In this document: positions 1-7,987 of the stretch, in pieces
How the letters are laid out: each line of letters begins with the position of its first letter
Numbering within the stretch: the first letter of the stretch is position 1
Origin: Candidatus Zhuqueibacterota bacterium
GTDB lineage: Bacteria; Zhuqueibacterota; Zhuqueibacteria; Zhuqueibacterales; Geothermadaptataceae
NCBI GenBank assembly: GCA_030950365.1
Contig: JAUZRQ010000023.1
Coordinates: 67,235 to 101,179, forward strand
Direction: 5' to 3'
DNA: 33,945 nucleotides
The notes under the pieces: model-generated
The model's database searches: none
Told to the model about the DNA's origin: nothing
The model's input: the letters and a program-made list of their open reading frames with translations, nothing else
Translations under genes and position numbers: made by a program

Positions 1-1554
1 GATCAGACCAATGTTCGGCCCTTCCGGCGTCTCGATCGGACAGAGCCGGCCGTAGTGCGTGTAATGCACGTCGCGTACCTCGAAACCGGCGCGTTCACGC
101 GTTAGACCGCCGGGGCCCAGCGCCGAGAGACGACGCTTGTGAGTCAGTTCTGCCAATGGGTTGGTCTGATCCATGAACTGTGATAGCTGGCTGGTGCCAA
201 AAAACGTGTTGATCACCGACAGGATCGTGCGCGCATTCACCAGATCTTGCGGTGTCAGCTTTTCGCTATCGCGCAGATTCATGCGCTCCTTAATGGTTCG
301 CGCCATGCGAGCCAGGCCTACGCTCATCTGCTGTGAGAGCTGCTCGCCCACGGTGCGTACGCGGCGATTGCCCAGATGGTCGATATCGTCGCCAGAGCGC
401 TTGCCATTGCGCATATCGATGATGTATTTGATGATCTCAAGAATATCCTCACGGGTCAGGACCGCATTCTCCACATCCATCTCGCGGCCCAGCTTTTTGT
501 TCAGGCGGTATCGACCAACCACACCGAGATCATAGCGTTTTGGATTAAAAAACATCCGCTCCAGGAAATTGCGCGCCGTTTCGAGGTCCGGAGTTTCACC
601 GGAACGAAGGCTACGATAAATTAGCTCCAGCGCTTCCTTTTCGGAACGCGTCGGGTCCTTGCGCAATGTATTACTGATGAGTTCCGGCCCCAGAGAGCCT
701 TCATGTTTCAGCAGATTGACTTTTTTGATGTTCGATTCGGACAGCTTATCCAGCAATTCCGGGGTCAGCTCTTGATTCGCCTCCACGATCAATTCACCCG
801 TTTCCAGATCCACTGCATCGGAAAGAATAATGCGCCCGACGTGCTTGTTCACTTTCAATTTCGAAACCGACACTTCTTCGATCAGATCGAACAGCTCCAG
901 AATTTCCCGGTTGCTGGAATAGCCGAGAGCACGCAAAAGGGTGGTTACTGGAAATTTCTTGCGGCGGTCAATAAATACGTACAGGACATCATTGATATCG
1001 GTCGTGAACTCGAGCCATGACCCACGCAATGGAATGATCCGCGCGGAAAACATCTTGGTGCCATTGGGATGGCTCGTCTCTTCGAAAAACACACCTGGAC
1101 TACGATGCAACTGACTCACAATGATGCGCTCAGCGCCATTGATCACAAAAGTACCGCGCTCGGTCATAAAAGGAATGTTGCCAAGATACACCACCTGCTC
1201 AGTGGTTTCGGCGTAGTCCTCATCGGCCTCGTCCTTTATCGACAACCGCAACCTGGCCTTTAGAGGAGCCGCATAGGTAATGCCGCGTTCCTGACATTCC
1301 TTCACACTGGCCTTAGGCTTTTCAATGTAGTATTCGACAAATTCCAAAACGAAGTTTTCCCGACTATCCATAATCGGGAAAACGCTTTTGAACACGGCCT
1401 GCAGTCCTTTATTCTCCCGCTGGGAAGGGGGTACCTTGGCCTGCAAAAATTCCTCAAAGGACCGTAACTGGATGTCCAACAAATCAGGTAAATCGATGGC
1501 AGCTTTCAGCCGCGCAAAGGAGTGACGCTCTGCCACTCTGCCATTCGTGGACAT
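1..1554 (-). CDS. rpoB: RNA polymerase subunit beta, N-terminal 518 residues (partial)
   Basis: Beta subunit of bacterial RNA polymerase, truncated by the window start. The ATG ([13 protein letters not shown]) lies 28 bp after rplL and has an AAGGGTGG ribosome binding site. The visible part covers the protrusion and lobe domains and runs through the fork and rifampicin pocket. It contains [20 protein letters not shown], then [18 protein letters not shown], and stops at [14 protein letters not shown]. The residues equivalent to E. coli D516, H526 and S531 are the wild-type, rifampicin-sensitive ones. It is the last visible gene of the secE-nusG-rplKAJL-rpoB operon, and rpoC should follow outside the window. 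Identity is certain; only the C-terminal part is missing. Confidence 0.98.
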   Translation of the reverse strand, partial: MSTNGRVAERHSFARLKAAIDLPDLLDIQLRSFEEFLQAKVPPSQRENKGLQAVFKSVFPIMDSRENFVLEFVEYYIEKPKASVKECQERGITYAAPLKARLRLSIKDEADEDYAETTEQVVYLGNIPFMTERGTFVINGAERIIVSQLHRSPGVFFEETSHPNGTKMFSARIIPLRGSWLEFTTDINDVLYVFIDRRKKFPVTTLLRALGYSSNREILELFDLIEEVSVSKLKVNKHVGRIILSDAVDLETGELIVEANQELTPELLDKLSESNIKKVNLLKHEGSLGPELISNTLRKDPTRSEKEALELIYRSLRSGETPDLETARNFLERMFFNPKRYDLGVVGRYRLNKKLGREMDVENAVLTREDILEIIKYIIDMRNGKRSGDDIDHLGNRRVRTVGEQLSQQMSVGLARMARTIKERMNLRDSEKLTPQDLVNARTILSVINTFFGTSQLSQFMDQTNPLAELTHKRRLSALGPGGLTRERAGFEVRDVHYTHYGRLCPIETPEGPNIGLI

Positions 1555-1582
1555 AAATCAACCACCCTTCGTTTAATGAACG

Positions 1583-1981
1583 TTATTTAATTTCAACCGT
1601 CGCGCCAACGGCTTCAAGCTTGGCCTTGATTTCTTCGGCTTCCTGCTTGGAAACGCCTTCTTTGACGGGCTTCGGGGCCGAATCCACCAATTCCTTCGCT
1701 TCTTTCAGTCCCAGATTGGTGATCGCACGCACTTCCTTGATCACCTGGATCTTTTGCGCACCTGCAGAGGCCAGCACCACATCGAATTCGGTCTTCTCTT
1801 CGGCGGCCTCAGCACCAGCACCACCCGCAGCACCCGCGGCGGCAACCGCCATCACCGGAGCGGATGCGCTAACTCCGAACTTTTCTTCGAGTGCCTTAAC
1901 CAACTCGTTCAACTCCTTCACCGACATATTTTCAATCGTTTCGATGAAGCTGTCTATCGTCCCATTGGTTTGCTTAGCCAC
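1583..1981 (-). CDS. rplL: 50S ribosomal protein L7/L12
   Basis: Stalk protein of the large ribosomal subunit, which binds L10 and recruits translation GTPases. It is 132 residues long. An N-terminal dimerisation helix (about 8-35) is followed by an Ala/Gly-rich hinge (about 40-60). The C-terminal domain has the typical motifs [20 protein letters not shown] and [17 protein letters not shown]. The start is a GTG preceded by a strong AGAAGGAGG ribosome binding site, which suits a protein made in several copies per ribosome. It sits 90 bp downstream of rplJ and 28 bp upstream of rpoB. The family and start are clear. Confidence 0.98.
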   Translation of the reverse strand: MAKQTNGTIDSFIETIENMSVKELNELVKALEEKFGVSASAPVMAVAAAGAAGGAGAEAAEEKTEFDVVLASAGAQKIQVIKEVRAITNLGLKEAKELVDSAPKPVKEGVSKQEAEEIKAKLEAVGATVEIK

Positions 1982-2071
1982 GACTCTTACCTCCTTCTAC
2001 GCATATACTGATTTGTTGCTTATGTTAATGGAAATCTGTATAAGTTACTAATTATTTTATCAATTAGAGAA

Positions 2072-2629
2072 TTACGCCTGACCTTCCTTCTTCTCTTTGA
2101 TTGCATTGAGCACATACACCAGCCGTCGGGACACATCGGCCAAGGCATTGACCAGCCCATAAATTGGCGCATTGAGCTGCCCGACCAGTCTGGCGATCAA
2201 CTCTTCACGGGTGGGCCATTTGGCAATCTCTTCAGCCTCCTCCCCCGGAAGCACATCTCCCTCAATGAGGCAGGCTTTAACTTTAGGATTTGGTTTTGAA
2301 TGGCTCTTCACAAATTCAGCAATCACTCGTGCAGGAGCGGCCGGATCATCATAGCTAAATGCAATGGCTATAGGTCCCTCCAGGTACGGTAAAATATCTT
2401 CAACACCGGCCTCTTTAGCACTCAACCGGGCCAGAGTGTTTTTGACCACCAGATACTCGCTGTTTCGCTCTCGTAGCTTGCGTCGCAATTCTGTAATTTC
2501 CTCGACCGACAAACCGGTAAAATCGGTCAAAAAGGCGCTCTTTGCCGCGGAAAATTTTTCCTTTAACATGGTCACCTGAGCGACCTTTTCCGGCCGAGGC
2601 TCGCGAATATGTGTCTGCGCTTGCTCCAT
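2072..2629 (-). CDS. rplJ: 50S ribosomal protein L10
   Basis: L10 anchors the L7/L12 dimers to 23S rRNA. It is 185 residues, slightly longer than average because of an N-terminal tail (MEQAQTHIREPRPEKVAQ). The core motif SAFLTDFTGLSVEEITELRR is intact, as are LVVKNTLARLSAKEAG and the C-terminal helix that binds L7/L12. The gap to rplA is only 24 bp, so there is no room for the long L10 leader that mediates autoregulation in E. coli. Any L10 feedback here would have to act elsewhere. It is cotranscribed with rplA and rplL. Confidence 0.97.
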   Translation of the reverse strand: MEQAQTHIREPRPEKVAQVTMLKEKFSAAKSAFLTDFTGLSVEEITELRRKLRERNSEYLVVKNTLARLSAKEAGVEDILPYLEGPIAIAFSYDDPAAPARVIAEFVKSHSKPNPKVKACLIEGDVLPGEEAEEIAKWPTREELIARLVGQLNAPIYGLVNALADVSRRLVYVLNAIKEKKEGQA

Positions 2630-2653
2630 CGTACTATCCCTTATCCCTGCTTA

Positions 2654-3346
2654 TTATGAAATCACCGAATTGCGGTCAACCCGAATTCCCGGTCCCATGG
2701 TATTGGCCACCGTGATGGACCGCAGGTACTGCCCTTTAGCCGCCGGCGGTTTCAACCGAATCACGGTTTCAACAAATGCCTTAATATTCTCAATCAGCTT
2801 TTCTTCCTCAAACGAGGCCTTGCCCACTGCCACATGCAAAATACCGTAACGATCGACCCGGAACTCAATTTTACCAGCCTTCACTTCCTGGACGGCCTTA
2901 GCCACATCCATGGTCACCGTGCCGGCCTTGGGATTCGGCATTAAACCGCGCGGGCCCAGAATGCGGCCCAGCTTTCCCACCTCGCTCATCACATCCGGCG
3001 TGGCGATCACCACATCGAAGTCCAGCCAGCCCTGCTGAATTTTCTCGATCATGTCTTTGAACCCGACAAAGTCCGCGCCGGCCTCTTCGGCCTCGGTGGC
3101 CTTGGCGCCCTTAGCAATCACCAGTACACGCACATCCTTGCCGGTGCCATGCGGCAGGGTCACCGTGCCGCGCACCACCTGATCGGCATGCCGTGGATCC
3201 ACTCCCAGACGCACAGCAACTTCCACCGTTTCATCAAACTTGGCGCTGGCCGTCTCTTTCAACAGTTTGACGGCCTCTTCCAGCGTGTAATCCCTACCTT
3301 TGTCGAATTTCTGCAACAGCTCGCGATATCGTTTGCTACGCTTCAT
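2654..3346 (-). CDS. rplA: 50S ribosomal protein L1
   Basis: L1 forms the mobile L1 stalk of the 50S subunit and moves deacylated tRNA out of the E site. The 230-residue length is typical. Recognisable segments are the N-terminal [40 protein letters not shown], the domain II signature ([19 protein letters not shown]) and the C-terminal end with [14 protein letters not shown]. In many bacteria L1 represses its own operon by binding mRNA near the rplK start. No specific target was verified here. The start ATG is supported by GGGAAAGG just upstream, and rplK ends 23 bp before it. Confidence 0.98.
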   Translation of the reverse strand: MKRSKRYRELLQKFDKGRDYTLEEAVKLLKETASAKFDETVEVAVRLGVDPRHADQVVRGTVTLPHGTGKDVRVLVIAKGAKATEAEEAGADFVGFKDMIEKIQQGWLDFDVVIATPDVMSEVGKLGRILGPRGLMPNPKAGTVTMDVAKAVQEVKAGKIEFRVDRYGILHVAVGKASFEEEKLIENIKAFVETVIRLKPPAAKGQYLRSITVANTMGPGIRVDRNSVIS

Positions 3347-3369
3347 AGCCTTTCCCTAAACCGTATGAA

Positions 3370-3795
3370 TTATCCTTCCACCACGATGCCCATGCTTCTC
3401 GCCGTACCCTCGATGATTCGCATGGCTGCTTCGATGTCGTTTGCATTGAGATCAGGCATCTTGGTTTCGGCAATCTCCCGCACCTGATCTTTCGTTACCT
3501 TGCCCACCTTGTTGCGGTTTGGCTCACCGGAGCCTTTCTCCAGGCCGGCGGCTTTCAGCAATAACACCGCTGCAGGTGGCGTCTTGGTTATAAAGGAAAA
3601 TGATCGATCTGAATAGACCGTTATGACAACCGGAATAATCAGACCGGCTTTATCCTGCGTTTGTGCATTGAACGCCTTGCAGAATTCCATGATGTTCACG
3701 CCGTGCTGCCCCAGCGCCGGGCCCACGGGCGGACTCGGGTTGGCCTGACCGGCCGGAATCTGCAACTTGATTTGTCCGATTACTTTCTTAGCCAT
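3370..3795 (-). CDS. rplK: 50S ribosomal protein L11
   Basis: L11 forms the GTPase-associated centre with 23S rRNA helices 43/44 and is the thiostrepton-binding protein. It has 141 residues, the standard length. The N-terminal domain shows [20 protein letters not shown] and [15 protein letters not shown]. The C-terminal rRNA-binding domain ends in [17 protein letters not shown]. The start ATG has a GGAG ribosome binding site five bases upstream. It lies 21 bp downstream of nusG in the conserved nusG-rplK-rplA order. Confidence 0.98.
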   Translation of the reverse strand: MAKKVIGQIKLQIPAGQANPSPPVGPALGQHGVNIMEFCKAFNAQTQDKAGLIIPVVITVYSDRSFSFITKTPPAAVLLLKAAGLEKGSGEPNRNKVGKVTKDQVREIAETKMPDLNANDIEAAMRIIEGTARSMGIVVEG

Positions 3796-3816
3796 GAATA
3801 CTCCAAAACCCTGCGT

Positions 3817-4452
3817 TTACTTTTCCAGTTCGACCTGCAAAAAATCCAACTCCACCGGCGTTGACCGCCCGAAGATACTCACACGAACTTTCACTTTTTT
3901 CTTTTCTTCGTTGATCTCTTCCACAAACCCCGTGAAATCGGTGAACGGGCCATCGATGACGCGCACCGGATCGCCGACGCGGAACGGAACATCGATGAGC
4001 TCCACAGCCGCACCGGCCTGCACGCGACCGAGGATGCGATCCACCTCATCCTGGCGCAGCGGCTGCGGCTGATTTTTCGGACCCACGAAGTTGGTCACGC
4101 CCGGGGTGTTCAGCACGAGCTGCCGCGTATCACGGTCAAGCACCATTTGTACGATCATATAGCCCGGGAAAAACACTTTATTGCGGACGCGCTTTTTGCC
4201 CTCACGCATCTCCGTGACTTGCTCCGAAGGAATCAGAATCTGACCGATCTTTTCCTTAAGCCCAGCGACTTCGGCCTCGTTTTCGAGATATGCCTTGACT
4301 TTGCGTTCATGCCCGGAAAGCACATGCACGGCATACCATTTCATCGCCTCGGTTGAAGCCGGTGCTTCCTGTCCTTGTTCCTGCCGCTCCTGCTTTTCTT
4401 TTTCTTCTTCAGCCAATGCGCTTACCACGAGGTTGTTCAATTCTTCCTTCAA
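3817..4452 (-). CDS. nusG: Transcription elongation/antitermination factor NusG
   Basis: NusG binds RNA polymerase and links it to Rho or ribosomal S10. The NGN domain starts at MKWYAVHVLSGHERKVKAYL (residue 37) and contains VFFPGYMIVQM. The KOW domain near the end has FRVGDPVRVIDGPFTDFTG. The open frame begins with a TTG at 4452, six bases after secE, which adds a 36-residue Glu/Gln/Lys-rich tail. No good ribosome binding site precedes this TTG. The internal ATG at 4344 would give a standard 175-residue NusG but has only a closely spaced GAGG. The upstream frame stays open back to the secE stop codon, so both starts remain possible. Family identity is certain, the start is not. Confidence 0.93.
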   Translation of the reverse strand: MKEELNNLVVSALAEEEKEKQERQEQGQEAPASTEAMKWYAVHVLSGHERKVKAYLENEAEVAGLKEKIGQILIPSEQVTEMREGKKRVRNKVFFPGYMIVQMVLDRDTRQLVLNTPGVTNFVGPKNQPQPLRQDEVDRILGRVQAGAAVELIDVPFRVGDPVRVIDGPFTDFTGFVEEINEEKKKVKVRVSIFGRSTPVELDFLQVELEK

Positions 4453-4458
4453 TGCGAA

Positions 4459-4647
4459 TTAATAGATCAACTTCAACAATTGCGTCAGTCCCTGATCGAC
4501 CAGAAAGATGTAGGCTGAGATGGCCAACGAGAACACAATCACCACCCAGGTGCTACTCTTAAGCTCATCCATCGTCGGCCAGGTCACCTTGGACATCTCG
4601 ACCTTCACATCGCTCATAAACTTTCCAACTTTGCGAAATAGGCCCAT
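4459..4647 (-). CDS. secE: Preprotein translocase subunit SecE
   Basis: Single-span SecE, which clamps the two halves of SecY in the Sec translocon of the inner membrane. It is 62 residues, typical of the short bacterial form. The amphipathic N-terminal part contains the conserved VKVEMSKVTWPTMDEL, and the transmembrane segment is about residues 34-54 (VVIVFSLAISAYIFLVD). It lies between tRNA-Trp and nusG, the usual place in bacterial secE-nusG operons. Confidence 0.97.
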   Translation of the reverse strand: MGLFRKVGKFMSDVKVEMSKVTWPTMDELKSSTWVVIVFSLAISAYIFLVDQGLTQLLKLIY

Positions 4648-4699
4648 TCCAGTTCCCGTAGGTTAATCGATCCAATACATCCAAAGACAAAAAAAATAG

Positions 4700-4773
4700 C
4701 AGGCCAGGAGGGACTCGAACCCCCAACCACCGGTTTTGGAGACCGGCGCTCTACCAATTCGAGCTACTGGCCT
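4700..4773 (-). tRNA. tRNA-Trp (anticodon CCA)
   Basis: Read on the minus strand, the acceptor stem AGGCCAG pairs with CTGGCCT, with discriminator G. The anticodon stem-loop CCGGT-CTCCAAA-ACCGG gives anticodon CCA, and the T arm is intact (GGGGGTTCGAGTCCCTC). The 3' CCA is not encoded; the genome has GCTA there. It starts only 12 bp after the rpmG stop codon, so it must be cut out of the same transcript that carries rpmG and secE. Confidence 0.96.
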
Positions 4774-4785
4774 GTCTATGGGAAA

Positions 4786-4935
4786 TCAGCGGGTCTCTTT
4801 GTGCAGGGTCCGTTTGTTGCAATACGGACAATATTTTTTATACTCTACACGCCCGCTGTGTTTTCTCTTGTTTTTCGTGGTCGTATAGTTCCGACGTTTG
4901 CACTCAGTGCATTCCAGTGTAATGATCTCGCGCAT
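4786..4935 (-). CDS. rpmG: 50S ribosomal protein L33
   Basis: A 49-residue L33 that begins [19 protein letters not shown] and ends [15 protein letters not shown]. Four cysteines in two CxxC pairs (residues 9, 12, 36 and 39) make it the zinc-binding C+ form, not the zinc-free paralogue used under zinc starvation. The ATG is preceded by GAAGG. The gene sits between tRNA-Thr(GGT) and tRNA-Trp, its usual place upstream of secE. The tuf gene that commonly precedes it is absent. Confidence 0.95.
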   Translation of the reverse strand: MREIITLECTECKRRNYTTTKNKRKHSGRVEYKKYCPYCNKRTLHKETR

Positions 4936-5043
4936 CGCAACCTTCTTTCGATTCTTACGGTTCCTATCGGTTCAATTCATCCCGGCCCTGCCTTGACCTG
5001 CGGCAAACCGATCCCTGCGGCAGCCGGTCATGGTAAAAAATAG

Positions 5044-5116
<73 letters not shown>

Positions 5117-5152
5117 TTGTGGGGAAATCGATTCAAACCGAACGCATCGAAG

Positions 5153-5225
5153 AGCGGGAGACGGGACTCGAACCCGCGACCAACAGCTTGGAAGGCTGTG
5201 ACTCTACCAACTGAGTTACTCCCGC
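5153..5225 (-). tRNA. tRNA-Gly (anticodon TCC)
   Basis: On the minus strand the acceptor stem GCGGGAG pairs with CTCCCGC, with discriminator T. The anticodon loop CTTCCAA is closed by ACAGC/GCTGT and gives anticodon TCC. The 3' CCA is not encoded. It matches E. coli glyT in position and anticodon. Confidence 0.96.
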
Positions 5226-5248
5226 CTATCTTTTTTAGTCAGGCTATT

Positions 5249-5315
5249 CTAACCTCCTTATATGCGTTCCGTTCTGGCAAGCATTTAGGATGTGGGCAAT
5301 AGTGCAGGAGGTTAG
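5249..5315. repeat. Inverted repeat between tRNA-Gly and tRNA-Tyr
   Basis: CTAACCTCCT at 5249-5258 and its exact complement AGGAGGTTAG at 5306-5315 enclose 47 bases inside the 135-bp spacer of the tRNA operon. In the minus-strand transcript the arms resemble an anti-Shine-Dalgarno and a Shine-Dalgarno sequence, but no open frame follows. It could shape the spacer for RNase processing. The function is unknown. Confidence 0.55.
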
Positions 5316-5360
5316 ACCCTGTTTACCGCTCTAACACCGCTCGTTCAACCAGAAAAGAGA

Positions 5361-5443
5361 TGGGGAGGGGAGGATTCGAACCTCCGAAGGCATACGCCAA
5401 CAGATTTACAGTCTGTCCCGTTTGGCCGCTTCGGTACCTCCCC
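5361..5443 (-). tRNA. tRNA-Tyr (anticodon GTA)
   Basis: A class II tRNA of 83 bases with a long variable arm. On the minus strand the acceptor stem GGGGAGG pairs with CCTCCCC, with discriminator A. The anticodon loop CTGTAAA is closed by ACAGA/TCTGT and gives anticodon GTA. The 3' CCA is not encoded. It matches E. coli tyrU in position. Confidence 0.96.
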
Positions 5444-5454
5444 GCAATCCGAGG

Positions 5455-5527
5455 AGCCACCAGCAGGATTCGAACCCGCGACATCCTCATTACAAGTGAG
5501 GCGCTCTACCAACTGAGCTATGGTGGC
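5455..5527 (-). tRNA. tRNA-Thr (anticodon TGT)
   Basis: On the minus strand the acceptor stem GCCACCA pairs with TGGTGGC, with discriminator T. The anticodon loop CTTGTAA is closed by CCTCA/TGAGG and gives anticodon TGT. The 3' CCA is not encoded. It is the first gene of the operon, about 65-70 bases downstream of the promoter at 5600-5629, and matches E. coli thrU. Confidence 0.96.
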
Positions 5528-5599
5528 ACCAATTTTGACCAAAATTTAACATTAGTTGCCGAATGCATTCAGCCGCCTTCAGCCTATAAGCACAGCCTA

Positions 5600-5629
5600 A
5601 TAATATAGAAAAATTATTCGCCTTGTCAA
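5600..5629 (-). promoter_or_regulatory. Sigma-70-type promoter of the tRNA-rpmG-secE-nusG-rpl operon
   Basis: On the minus strand a perfect -35 box TTGACA (5624-5629) is followed after 18 bases by TATTAT (5600-5605). An alternative -10, TATATT, lies at 16-base spacing (5602-5607). It begins directly after the cysS stop codon and is the only strong promoter seen upstream of the tRNA genes. The expected leader of about 65 bases contains three spaced copies of a GGCTG unit. Confidence 0.8.
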
Positions 5630-5637
5630 GAAAATTT

Positions 5638-7089
5638 TTAATTTTTCCATCGCCAAACCGGCCCTTTCGGCGTATCTTCCACCACCACGCCGGCCTCGCC
5701 CAGTTTGGCCCGGATCTCATCCGCCAGCGCATAATTCTTTTCCTGGCGGAACCGTTGCCGCATCTGCAGCAGGATCTGCACGATCTGATCGATCTTTTCT
5801 TCATCCACTGAAGAAACCGCTCCCCGGTCGATAATGCCGAAAAAGCTATCGAACTCATCCAGAATGGTTCGGGCGGTGACCACCAGCCGGCGATCTTCTT
5901 CATCCTGTATTCCACGCTCGATAAACCGGTTGGTTTCCCGGATCAAATCGAAAATTTTGCCGATGGCCGCTGGGGTATTGAAATCATCGTCCATCGCCTC
6001 AAGTGCTCCCCGGCGTAGGCTTTCGAGAGTTTTCCAGAATCCGGTGGCGGCGTCGCTGGAGAACTGTGGCTCCGGTTCCAGGATTGGCGCCGCATCGCCG
6101 GCGGCTTCCATAAAGCGCTGGTAGGACGTGGCCAGCCGCACCGCCGAGGTGGAGGCCGCATCCATGGCCGCTTCGGTGAAATCGATCGGGCTGCGGTAGT
6201 GCTTTTGCAAAAAGAAGAGCCGGATGGCCCCGGTGCGATAGCGCTCTGCCAGTTGCCGGGCGGTGATGAAGTTGCCCAGCGACTTGGCCATTTTCTCGCC
6301 GTGAATATCCAGAAAGCCGTTGTGCAGCCAGTAATGCGCAAACTCGCCGCCGGTGGCCGCCTGGCTCTGCGCGATCTCGTTTTCATGATGTGGGAAGATC
6401 AGATCCATGCCGCCGGCGTGAAAATCGAACGTATTGCCCAGGTACTTCATGGACATCACCGAGCACTCGATGTGCCAGCCCGGCCGGCCCGGTCCCCAGG
6501 GGCTCTCCCATTTCGGCTCGCCCGGCTTCGAGGCCTTCCACAATACGAAATCCAACGGATTGCGTTTGCGATCATCCACAGCGATGCGCGCGCCGCTCAT
6601 CAACTCATCGATTTTCTTGCCGGACAGCCGCGCATAGTTGGGAAATTTGGACACATCGAAAAACACATCGCCGCCGCTCTCGTAGGCAAACCCGCGGTCG
6701 AACAGCTTCTGAATCAGATCGATGATGTCCTGCACGTGCTGGGTTGCCCGCGGGTACACATCCGCCGGCCGCACGCCCAGCTTTTGAATATCCTCAAAAA
6801 ACGCATTGATGTACCGCTGCGAGATCACATCCGTGGACACGCCTTCCTCATTCGCCCGGCGGATGATCTTGTCGTCGATGTCGGTCAGATTCATGACGTA
6901 CCGAACGTTGTAGCCACGAAAAATCAGGTAGCGCCGGATGACATCAAACACGATAAACGGTCGGGCATTGCCGATATGAAAATAATCGTACACCGTGGGG
7001 CCGCAAACGTAAAAGCCCGACATATCGCTACGCACCGGTTCGTACGGTTCCTTTTTGCGGGTCAACGTGTTGAAAACCTGAATCGCCAT
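5638..7089 (-). CDS. cysS: Cysteinyl-tRNA synthetase
   Basis: Class I aminoacyl-tRNA synthetase that charges tRNA-Cys in the cytoplasm. It is 483 residues. The HIGH motif is FHIGNARPF (about 37-45) and the KMSKS motif is KMAKS (266-270). The zinc site that selects cysteine is visible: C29 in VCGPTVYDYF, C209 in HIECSVMSM, and the histidines and glutamate of FPHHENEIAQ. The ATG at 7089 follows GAGGTGAGGG. A GTG 12 bases upstream (7101) is in frame but overlaps the ribosome binding site and the btpA stop. It is the last gene of gltX-btpA-cysS, and the operon promoter for the tRNA genes starts right after it. Confidence 0.97.
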   Translation of the reverse strand: MAIQVFNTLTRKKEPYEPVRSDMSGFYVCGPTVYDYFHIGNARPFIVFDVIRRYLIFRGYNVRYVMNLTDIDDKIIRRANEEGVSTDVISQRYINAFFEDIQKLGVRPADVYPRATQHVQDIIDLIQKLFDRGFAYESGGDVFFDVSKFPNYARLSGKKIDELMSGARIAVDDRKRNPLDFVLWKASKPGEPKWESPWGPGRPGWHIECSVMSMKYLGNTFDFHAGGMDLIFPHHENEIAQSQAATGGEFAHYWLHNGFLDIHGEKMAKSLGNFITARQLAERYRTGAIRLFFLQKHYRSPIDFTEAAMDAASTSAVRLATSYQRFMEAAGDAAPILEPEPQFSSDAATGFWKTLESLRRGALEAMDDDFNTPAAIGKIFDLIRETNRFIERGIQDEEDRRLVVTARTILDEFDSFFGIIDRGAVSSVDEEKIDQIVQILLQMRQRFRQEKNYALADEIRAKLGEAGVVVEDTPKGPVWRWKN

Positions 7090-7097
7090 GGGTTCCC

Positions 7098-7901
7098 TCA
7101 CCTCTCGATCGTATCGATGAGTTGTCTCACACGCGTGGCATCGACGCGGTTGCGCGCGCGTCTGTCTTTTTTGAAATAGGAGCCAACAATCAGCCCATCA
7201 GCATGTTTTAAAAGAGTGTTGACATTCTCCGGCGTCGCGCCGCTGCCGGCCAGAATGGCCACCTCCGGCAGCCTGTTGCGCACCGTGGCCAGATCATCCA
7301 GCGCGATTTCGCCGCCGGTTATATCGCCGGAAACGATCACCGCATCGGCCAGCGATCGGTGCGCCAGGTCGTACGCCGCCTGCGCCAGCGCCAGCCGACC
7401 CGGCGGCACGGCATGCTTGACAAACAGGTCGGCGAACACGCGCACCTCAAAGCCCAGCCAGCGGCGAAGCCGCATGATTTCATGCGCGCGGCTCTCCAGT
7501 ACGCCCTGGTCGGTCACATAGGCATAACCGAACACATTCACGCGGATGAACTGCGCGCCCACGGCCCCGGCAATCGCCAACGCGGCGCGGGCGTCGTTGC
7601 GCAGCACATTGATGCCGATGGGCACATCGGTTTGCCGGCGGATATCCTGCGCAATGGCGGTCATGACAGCGACCGTTTCTGCCGGCACGTGATCAGGATA
7701 AAACGGCAAGTCGCCGAAGTTCTCAATTATCAGGCCGGACACGCCGCCCTCCACAAGCGCCTGCGCGTCTTGCAGCGCCGCCTCGTGCACGGCCTGCAGA
7801 TCGCCGCCAAACTGCGGACTTCCGGGCAGCGGCAGCAAATGCACCATGCCAATCACCGGGGGCTTGTGGCCGAACAGGGCCTGCAGCTCGCGGCGAGTCA
7901 T
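7098..7901 (-). CDS. BtpA/SgcQ family TIM-barrel protein
   Basis: A 267-residue protein of the BtpA family (PF03437). The name comes from a cyanobacterial factor needed for photosystem I accumulation, but relatives are widespread in non-photosynthetic bacteria with unknown substrates. Family signatures are PPVIGMVHLLPLPGSP near the N-terminus, GVSGLIIENFGDLPF, and VAILAGSGATPENVN followed by DGLIVGSYFK. The last two form a phosphate-binding pattern typical of TIM barrels. The ATG follows AGGAGG at good spacing. It is between gltX (87 bp upstream) and cysS (8 bp downstream) and is probably cotranscribed with them. Its reaction cannot be deduced. Confidence 0.9.
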   Translation of the reverse strand: MTRRELQALFGHKPPVIGMVHLLPLPGSPQFGGDLQAVHEAALQDAQALVEGGVSGLIIENFGDLPFYPDHVPAETVAVMTAIAQDIRRQTDVPIGINVLRNDARAALAIAGAVGAQFIRVNVFGYAYVTDQGVLESRAHEIMRLRRWLGFEVRVFADLFVKHAVPPGRLALAQAAYDLAHRSLADAVIVSGDITGGEIALDDLATVRNRLPEVAILAGSGATPENVNTLLKHADGLIVGSYFKKDRRARNRVDATRVRQLIDTIER

Positions 7902-7987
7902 GCCATCCTCCTCGTCTCACGCGCATTTATTGCAATAATAGCGGCCGCTATAAAGCGTTCCCTGCTTAACCATTCTGTGTGCATGGT

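Noticed and set aside
2630-2653. L10 leader for autoregulation of rplJL
   Set aside because: Only 24 bp lie between rplA and rplJ, too short for the known structure.
6199-7179. Long plus-strand open frame opposite cysS (326 codons), and similar ones opposite gltX (7359-8390), ruvB (13821-14894) and ispD (10970-11794)
   Set aside because: They are exact antisense shadows of well-recognised genes with GC-rich codon use and lack ribosome binding sites and known domains.
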